Positions 58,748 through 64,000 of a stretch of 64,000 nucleotides of DNA are shown here, one piece after another (the stretch's first letter is position 1; each line of letters starts with the position of its first letter). The translations under genes were made by a program, and so were the position numbers. Source of the DNA: Psychrobacillus sp044762745 (GTDB lineage: Bacteria; Bacillota; Bacilli; Bacillales_A; Planococcaceae); assembly GCF_044762745.1 (NCBI RefSeq), contig NZ_JBIWEX010000018.1, positions 36,580 through 100,579 of the forward strand. The letters run 5' to 3'. The notes beneath the pieces are model-generated. The model worked only from the letters and a program-made list of their open reading frames with translations, did no database searches and was not told the DNA's origin.

Positions 58748-59272
58748 ATGGCAAATGAAGAAAAACCAAAACAAAAAATTGGCTTCACCATTATAAAAAA
58801 TGATCCAACTGATGGACACAAAGGATTTGGGATCGGTTCACTATCTTTGGAAAACGTGTCACCAGTTATTATCGACGTAGAAGAAGACGTTGCAAGAATT
58901 GAAATTGGCGCGATGCACGCGAGAAGTGATACAGAAAGAGGCATCAAGTTTACGACGAACAGAGAAGACTCGGAAGGCGGAAAACCATATTGGCTAGTTT
59001 GGGTGACAATCGATTATAAAGCGGAAGGACCTTATTATGCAGGGGTTACAGCATGCGAAATGGTTGTAAACCGCGAAAAACGAAGAGGTTACAAATTACT
59101 TGCTGACCATGTAAATCGAATGGACAAATCAATGAAACGCCATATTATGGTAGATTTTATGGATGATCGTTCCAAAAATATTTTACGTGATTTTTTACAA
59201 ACGCATAACCGTGAAATGTGGGAGCGTAGCGAGGAACAGTTGCATAATGACTTGCTTGTAACTTCCAATTAA
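58748..59272 (+). CDS. ywhD: YwhD family protein
   Basis: 174 residues, a Bacillales-specific family of unknown function. It reads KQKIGFTIIKNDPTDGHKGFGIGSLSLENVSPVIID (in part, about 8-43), VARIEIGAMHARSDTERGIKF and KPYWLVWVTIDYKAEGPYYAGVTACEM, all without membrane segments. A GGAGGGAA site precedes the ATG. It lies between the tautomerase and PBP genes just as in B. subtilis. The 673 bases after it hold a terminator (59458-59504) and a 21-nt repeat array. Confidence 0.88.
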   Translation: MANEEKPKQKIGFTIIKNDPTDGHKGFGIGSLSLENVSPVIIDVEEDVARIEIGAMHARSDTERGIKFTTNREDSEGGKPYWLVWVTIDYKAEGPYYAGVTACEMVVNREKRRGYKLLADHVNRMDKSMKRHIMVDFMDDRSKNILRDFLQTHNREMWERSEEQLHNDLLVTSN

Positions 59273-59457
59273 CAAGTCAATAATTTGGGATAATTATGTT
59301 ATGAGGTTGAATTCAAATGGAAAAGACAGTACAATTTACTTAAAGCTTACTTCACAGTAATGCTAGGACACTTAGGAGTCGTCAGTAGGCTAGGAAATTG
59401 TAATCATTGTGACAACCCAATCCAATAATTACATACTTTTGGCAGAACGCAACACTA

Positions 59458-59508
59458 AGAAAAAGCTTTCTATTACCTTTTTTAGGTAGTAGAAAGCTTT
59501 TTATTTTG
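59458..59508 (+). terminator. Terminator downstream of ywhD
   Basis: AAAGCTTTCTATTACC pairs with GGTAGTAGAAAGCTTT, followed by TTATTTTGTTTT. It is about 190 bases after the ywhD stop; a 40-codon stop-free stretch between them (ending CNHCDNPIQ at about 59428) lacks a start. Confidence 0.8.
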
Positions 59509-59942
59509 TTTTGGTTGCTCTGATTAGGAAACTGATTGCTTACGTTGGGAATTGGTTGCTTCCACGGAGCAACTGGTTGCTTTCATCCCTAATTGATTGC
59601 CCTAAGCCGTTTATTTCCAATCGGTCGTATTTTACAGGCAAGTTAACTAGTTACAATGAGAACTAGTTGCTCTCCGTGGTGAAATGGTTGCTTACGTCGG
59701 GAATTGGTTGCTCTGATTATGAAATTGGTTACTTCCACGGAGCAACTAGTTGCTTTCATCCCTAATTGATTGCCCTAAGCCGTTTATTTCCAATAGGTCG
59801 TATTTTACAGGCAAGTTAACTCTTTACAATGAGATCTAGTTGCTCTCTGTGGCGAATTGGTTACTTTCGTCGGGGATTGGTTGCTCTGGTTATGAAATTG
59901 GTTGCTTTCGTCCCTAATTGGTTGCCCTAATCCATCTATTTC
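59509..59942. repeat. 21-nt periodic array in 173-bp super-repeats
   Basis: About 2.5 copies of a 173-bp unit: TTCCACGGAGCAACT at 59561 and 59734, CTAGTTGCTCTC at 59663 and 59836. Each unit holds about six 20-21-nt subunits built on AATTGGTTGCTTTC with variable tails (GTCGGG, TGATTATGA, CACGGAGC, ATCCCT), then a unique part TTTACAGGCAAGTTAACT. It runs up to four bases before the end of the pbpG gene. The same subunits form the middle of the palindromic elements at 6555, 8097 and 33786. No open frame spans it. Confidence 0.8.
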
Positions 59943-59945
59943 CAC

Positions 59946-62018
59946 TTATTCTCCGAAAAACGAAAAGGGAAAAATCGACCATGGTGTTGTGTCTTCGCTT
60001 TCAGCTGCTTCAAATGTTTGCTGCTTCAAAGTTGGATCCGTACAAAGTTTAGTTGGAACGTCCTCCTCTTTTAAATAGACAAGTCGTTGTTTCTCACAAG
60101 CAGAAGTGGCAATTCCACCTGTTTCAATATCCACAATTACTCCGCGAACCCCAGGAGGAGCGATAAATGGTTCCGACGGTAAACCTTGATGTGCCTTTTC
60201 CATAAATTCAATCCACACTTGCTTTGTTACCTGTCTTGCCTCGGCTTCACTCACCTGTTTTCCTTGGTCATATCCATTCCAAACACCCGCAGTCAATTGA
60301 GGGGTGAAGCCGATTAAGTATTGATCGGAAATCGTCGTTCCTGATTTTGCTGCATATGGTCTCGTTTGTTTTGCACGAATACTGATGCCCGTTGCAGGAG
60401 AGTAATCATTAAAAGTGGGATCGAACATACCAGTTAGCAAATGAGATAGCAAAAATGCATCTTGTTCCAACAACACTTTTTTATCTTTCCTTTTTTCCGT
60501 CTTTAAATCATAAAGCACCTTGCCATTATTATCTGTAATTTTCGTAATATAAGTAGGTTCTCTCAGGATCCCCTTTGCGGAAATCGTGTTATATGCCTTT
60601 GTCATGTCTAACAAAGAAGCTTCCGATGTGCCGAGCGCTGTTGCGGGCGTCTCGTCGACATCCATTTCCATATTGAATCTCTTAATCAGTTGTTCGAATG
60701 GCTTATATCCAATTTGTTCAAGCGTTTTTACAGCATAAATATTATCAGAAATAGCAAGTGCTTGGGCCATCGATATAGGATGTTCCGCAAATTCACCATT
60801 CACATTTTTCGGCTCATATTCTTGCCGCCCATTATCATACGTAAAAATAGTTCGTTCACTTTTCATATACGTAAGGGGAGTGAATCCGTTTTCTAACGCT
60901 GCAGCAAATAGTAAAGGTTTGATCGTCGAACCAGGTTGCCTTTTTGCTTGGGTTACGCGGTTGAATGGACTTTCACTAAAATCACGTCCTCCAACCATTG
61001 CAGTTACGTATCCCGTTTTCGGTTCGATACTGACGAACCCAATTTGTAACTCTCCTTCTGGCATCCACTTATCGATGACCTCTTCAGCTATTTGTTGATG
61101 ACTTCTATTCAAAGTCGTCTCGATAGTCCATCCACCTTCTTCAATTCTACGACCCTTTTTCTGAAGAATATCGGTTGCTTCTTTCCAAACTTCTTCTAAA
61201 AAGTAAGGGGCTGTTTTTTTCGTAACAAGCGAATCTTCTGTTTTTAAAACATATTGCTCTTTAACGGCACGTTCTCGTTGCTCTGCCGTGATAAATTGTT
61301 GATTTTCCATTAATTTTAAAATAAGTTGTTGCCGGTTTACCGCTTTTTGTTCATCGACTAATGGGGAATAATAAGTAGGACCTTTTGGAATACCCATTAA
61401 TAGAGCAGACTCTGCAAGCGTTAAATCTTTTGCGCTTTTTCCAAAATAAAACCGACTCGCTGCCTCCACACCATACATACCATGCCCAAAATAAACGGTA
61501 TTCAAAAATCCTTCCAGCAAATCATCTTTTTCATAAAAAACTTCTAAACGGTAAGCGTATAATGCTTCATTAATCTTCCGAGTCCAAGACTTTTCATGCG
61601 TCAAAAATAGGTTTCTTGCATATTGTTGTGTAATTGTACTAGCACCTTCGACTTTTCGCCTTGCTTTTATATCCTTTAAAAGTGCAGAAGCAATTCGTGT
61701 ATAATCAAACCCGTGATGCTTATAAAATTCCTGGTCCTCGACTGCAATAATCGCTTGTGGCACGAATGGAGAAATATTGTCTAATGAAACCCAATAGCGT
61801 CTCTGATCTTCAAATCGATCCCCAATCACATTTCCTTGATCATCTAAAAAGACGGAAGAAATAGGTACTTGAATGATAGGGGCACCAACGATTTGAGCGT
61901 AAACTCGGAGCGTAACAAGTGCACCAATTAATGCAAAGCTAGCAACGATACTTAGTAAAAAAACTCTTTTCATGCGTTTAGATCGAGTGGCTTTTTTCCG
62001 GTATTGTACACGCCCCAT
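59946..62018 (-). CDS. pbpG: Penicillin-binding protein, bifunctional class A (PbpG-like)
   Basis: 690 residues. A basic N-terminus and one membrane anchor (VFLLSIVASFALIGALVTL, about 19-37) are followed by a glycosyltransferase domain (about 65-240: AIIAVEDQEFYKHHGFDYTRI with catalytic Glu, GASTITQQYARNLFLTHEKSWTRKINE) and a transpeptidase domain (about 330-620: SxxK in RQPGSTIKPLLFA, SDN, and KSGTT). It polymerises and crosslinks peptidoglycan. In B. subtilis PbpG (YwhE) is forespore-expressed and assists spore cortex formation; the gene order ywhD-pbpG-speE-speB matches. Confidence 0.93.
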   Translation of the reverse strand: MGRVQYRKKATRSKRMKRVFLLSIVASFALIGALVTLRVYAQIVGAPIIQVPISSVFLDDQGNVIGDRFEDQRRYWVSLDNISPFVPQAIIAVEDQEFYKHHGFDYTRIASALLKDIKARRKVEGASTITQQYARNLFLTHEKSWTRKINEALYAYRLEVFYEKDDLLEGFLNTVYFGHGMYGVEAASRFYFGKSAKDLTLAESALLMGIPKGPTYYSPLVDEQKAVNRQQLILKLMENQQFITAEQRERAVKEQYVLKTEDSLVTKKTAPYFLEEVWKEATDILQKKGRRIEEGGWTIETTLNRSHQQIAEEVIDKWMPEGELQIGFVSIEPKTGYVTAMVGGRDFSESPFNRVTQAKRQPGSTIKPLLFAAALENGFTPLTYMKSERTIFTYDNGRQEYEPKNVNGEFAEHPISMAQALAISDNIYAVKTLEQIGYKPFEQLIKRFNMEMDVDETPATALGTSEASLLDMTKAYNTISAKGILREPTYITKITDNNGKVLYDLKTEKRKDKKVLLEQDAFLLSHLLTGMFDPTFNDYSPATGISIRAKQTRPYAAKSGTTISDQYLIGFTPQLTAGVWNGYDQGKQVSEAEARQVTKQVWIEFMEKAHQGLPSEPFIAPPGVRGVIVDIETGGIATSACEKQRLVYLKEEDVPTKLCTDPTLKQQTFEAAESEDTTPWSIFPFSFFGE

Positions 62019-62098
62019 AAAATCTCCTCCGTCCTGCTGGATGTTTTTTATTAGTATGAGAACAATAGATTCAAATTAAACGGAAAAAGAAAAAAGTA

Positions 62099-62126
62099 TT
62101 GCACTTTTGTCAAAAAGCTCTATACT
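62099..62126 (+). promoter_or_regulatory. Promoter for speE-speB
   Basis: TTGCAC (62099-62104) and TATACT (62121-62126), 16 bases apart. A second possible pair, TTGTAT and TATAGA, follows 30 bases later; I cannot decide between them. Confidence 0.35.
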
Positions 62127-62187
62127 TTTTTTGTATTAATTTTTTGATACACTATAGATATAACGTATTCACAAAGGAGATAGATAG

Positions 62188-63021
62188 ATGGCTGGATTTT
62201 GGTTTACAGAAAAACAAACAGAGAATTTTGGAATTACGATGAAGGTAAAACGAACACTTCATACAGAACAAACGGATTTTCAATTATTAGAAATGGCAGA
62301 AACAGAAGAGTGGGGGAATATGCTCTTTTTAGACGGCATGGTCATGACGTCTCAAAAAGATGAGTTCGTATACCATGAAATGGTGGCACACGTACCTTTA
62401 TTTACTCATCCAAACCCTGAGAATGTATTAGTTGTTGGTGGCGGAGACGGTGGCGTAATTCGTGAAATTATGAAACACCCGAAAGTAAAAAAAGCAACAC
62501 TTGTTGATATAGATGGAAAAGTTATCGAGTATTCGAAGAAATATTTACCGGAAATTGCATGTGAATTAGAAAACCCACGCGTCGATGTACAAGTAGGCGA
62601 CGGTTTCATGCATATTGCAGAATCCGAAAACGAATACGATGTTATTATGGTAGATTCTACTGAACCAGTAGGTCCTGCAGTAAACTTATTTACTAAAGGT
62701 TTCTATGCTGGAATTTCAAAAGCTTTAAAAGAAGACGGATTATTCGTTGCACAATCGGACAACCCTTGGTTCAAAGCGGACTTAATCCGACAAGTACAAA
62801 AAGATGTAAAAGAAATCTTCCCTATTACAAATATGTACTTAGCGAATATTCCTACGTACCCAAGTGGACTATGGTGCTTTACAATTGGATCGAAAAAATA
62901 CGATCCACTTCAAGTGCCGGACGAGCAGTTCCATGAAATCGACACAAAATATTACACAAAAGAGCTTCACAAAGCAGCATTCGTATTGCCGAAATTTGTG
63001 AAAGACTTAGCAGGAGAATAA
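62188..63021 (+). CDS. speE: Spermidine synthase
   Basis: 277 residues; transfers aminopropyl from decarboxylated SAM to putrescine. It shows the N-terminal FWFTEKQTENFGITMKVKRTLHTEQTDFQ (in part), LFLDGMVMTSQKDEFVYHEMVAHVPLFTHPNPENVLVVGGGDGGVIREI (pieces, about 50-99; GGGDGG is the SAM-analogue site), LVDIDGKVIEYSKKYLP and the catalytic VDSTEPVGPAVNLFT (about 154-168). AAGGAG precedes the ATG. speB follows after four bases. Confidence 0.96.
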   Translation: MAGFWFTEKQTENFGITMKVKRTLHTEQTDFQLLEMAETEEWGNMLFLDGMVMTSQKDEFVYHEMVAHVPLFTHPNPENVLVVGGGDGGVIREIMKHPKVKKATLVDIDGKVIEYSKKYLPEIACELENPRVDVQVGDGFMHIAESENEYDVIMVDSTEPVGPAVNLFTKGFYAGISKALKEDGLFVAQSDNPWFKADLIRQVQKDVKEIFPITNMYLANIPTYPSGLWCFTIGSKKYDPLQVPDEQFHEIDTKYYTKELHKAAFVLPKFVKDLAGE

Positions 63022-63025
63022 GCCG

Positions 63026-63898
63026 ATGCGATTTGACGAAGCTTATTCAGGAAATGTATTTATTAAAAGCAAGCAAAACTACGATGAAGCGCAAGCAGTT
63101 ATTTACGGAATGCCAATGGACTGGACAGTAAGTTACCGTCCGGGCTCACGTTTTGGTCCACAGCGTATTCGAGAAGTATCGATTGGTCTAGAGGAGTACA
63201 GTCCGTACTTAGATCGCGAGCTAGATGACGTGAATTACTTTGATGCCGGAGATATTCCACTTCCTTTTGGAAATGCATCGAAAAGTTTGGATTTGATCGC
63301 AGGTTTTATTCGCCAGTTAATGCAAGATGGGAAAATTCCAGTCGGCATGGGCGGCGAACATTTAGTGTCATGGCCGGTTATGAAAACAGTGGCGGACAAC
63401 TATAAAGACCTTGCGATTATTCATATGGATGCACATACAGATTTACGTGTGGAATATGAAGGAGAGCCTCTTTCTCACTCGACACCTATTCGTAAAATTG
63501 CCGAATATATTGGTCCAAAAAACGTTTATTCATTTGGAATCCGTTCTGGAATGAAAGAAGAGTTCGATTGGGCGAAAGAAAATGGGATGCATATTTCGAA
63601 GTTCGACGTATTAGAACCATTGAAAGAAGTGCTACCAACGCTTGATGACCGTCCAGTATATGTGACGATTGATATTGACGTATTAGACCCAGCACATGCA
63701 CCTGGCACTGGAACAGTGGATTGCGGTGGAATCACTAGCCGTGAGTTACTTGCTTCTATTCATGCAATTGCAAACTCTGGCGTGAACGTAGTCGGCTTCG
63801 ACTTAGTAGAAGTTGCTCCGATTTACGATTCATCAGAGCAAACTGCAAATACTGCATCGAAGTTACTACGTGAAATGATTTTAGGTTGGGTTAAGTAA
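63026..63898 (+). CDS. speB: Agmatinase
   Basis: 290 residues of the ureohydrolase family; splits agmatine into putrescine and urea with two Mn ions. Metal ligands are in GMGGEHLVSWP (about 112-122), IIHMDAHTDLRVEYEGEPLSHSTPIR (in part, about 134-159) and VTIDIDVLDPAHAPGTGTVDCGG (about 215-237). The GTG-to-ATG-like start is ATG 63026, preceded by GGAGAATA. It forms a two-gene operon with speE: agmatine to putrescine to spermidine. B. subtilis has the same pair. Confidence 0.96.
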   Translation: MRFDEAYSGNVFIKSKQNYDEAQAVIYGMPMDWTVSYRPGSRFGPQRIREVSIGLEEYSPYLDRELDDVNYFDAGDIPLPFGNASKSLDLIAGFIRQLMQDGKIPVGMGGEHLVSWPVMKTVADNYKDLAIIHMDAHTDLRVEYEGEPLSHSTPIRKIAEYIGPKNVYSFGIRSGMKEEFDWAKENGMHISKFDVLEPLKEVLPTLDDRPVYVTIDIDVLDPAHAPGTGTVDCGGITSRELLASIHAIANSGVNVVGFDLVEVAPIYDSSEQTANTASKLLREMILGWVK

Positions 63899-63905
63899 TT
63901 AGGAA

Positions 63906-63986
63906 GAGGCTGGGACAAAACCCACCTTGAAAAATGAAAAGCCCTGGAAATTTTACGAACAGTAAAATTTCCAGGGCTTTGTTTTT
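63906..63986 (+). terminator. GCTGGGACAAAA element start and strong terminator after speB
   Basis: GAGGCTGGGACAAAAC (63906-63921), then AAAGCCCTGGAAATTTTAC (63938-63956) pairing perfectly with its complement at 63962-63980, followed by GTTTTT. The remaining bases to the window end show nothing else. Confidence 0.88.
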
Positions 63987-64000
63987 AGGCATTAAAAAAA

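Noticed and set aside
59293..59428. 40-codon stop-free stretch ending CNHCDNPIQ
   Set aside because: It looks protein-like but has no start codon or ribosome site; at most a gene remnant.
59509..59942. CRISPR array
   Set aside because: The period is 20-21 nt, the repeats are degenerate, there are no uniform repeats of 28-37 nt with unique spacers, and no cas genes are present.

Overview
The window is low-GC Gram-positive DNA from an endospore-forming Bacillales, most likely a member of the Planococcaceae (Psychrobacillus, Lysinibacillus or Paenisporosarcina-like). The reasons are strong AGGAGG ribosome sites with many TTG/GTG starts, spore genes (gerQ, rsfA, a cwlJ remnant), bacillithiol genes (yojF-bshB2), and blocks in Bacillus subtilis order: ung-ywdI-ywdK-gerQ, hemQ-lipL-rsfA-ywfO-ywgA, and ywhB-like-ywhD-pbpG-speE-speB. 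I found no tRNA, rRNA, CRISPR array, transposase or phage gene.

Layout. 0-6.5 kb: a DUF2804 gene cut by the window edge, an amidase-domain protein, DegV, PlsY-like acyltransferase, nitroreductase, M20 dipeptidase and a CBS-domain (CNNM/MpfA-type) membrane protein. 6.5-8.8 kb: an orphan ECF sigma factor between two ~0.7 kb palindromic repeat elements. 8.9-13.6 kb: ABC-F protein, small SE1832-type protein, SpsG-like protein, a tandem intergenic repeat, a Rossmann protein and an FMN reductase. 13.7-22.0 kb: a patchwork made by segmental duplication. An ECF sigma/anti-sigma pair (DUF4179) and a cupin/DoxX pair exist twice, each copy damaged in a different way, with a GMC oxidoreductase and a PadR-controlled MFS exporter between them. 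22.0-25.8 kb: an operon resembling the B. subtilis mhq quinone-detoxification genes (FMN reductase, two ring-cleaving dioxygenases, flavin reductase). 25.9-32.4 kb: topB, then a redox group: a membrane-anchored CatE-like VOC protein, BlaI repressor with M56 protease, and a DsbA/DsbB/ResA-like operon. A shared ACTAC-N5-GTAGT-type operator precedes all three transcription units. 32.5-43 kb: YbaK, a third palindromic element, a PRK06851-type ATPase, threonine catabolism (kbl plus SDR threonine dehydrogenase), YjiH transporter, bacillithiol genes, pdxK. 43-51 kb: housekeeping and spore genes. 51-58 kb: an accessory block with an MFS exporter beside a winged-helix/TPR regulator, a zinc-starvation set (COG0523 GTPase, L33 paralog, ZinT lipoprotein) with two Zur-type boxes, and a YfcC-family transporter with foreign-looking codon use. 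58.5-64 kb: tautomerase, YwhD, a 21-nt periodic repeat array, PBP, and polyamine synthesis.

The most unusual features are a family of intergenic repeats with an exact 21-nt period, found both inside palindromic elements and as a 173-bp super-repeat; three 11-bp direct repeats next to a SARP-like regulator; a heavily structured leader before a DUF1450 gene; a decayed cwlJ beside an intact gerQ; and the duplication scar that fused a cupin gene tail to a DoxX gene tail.
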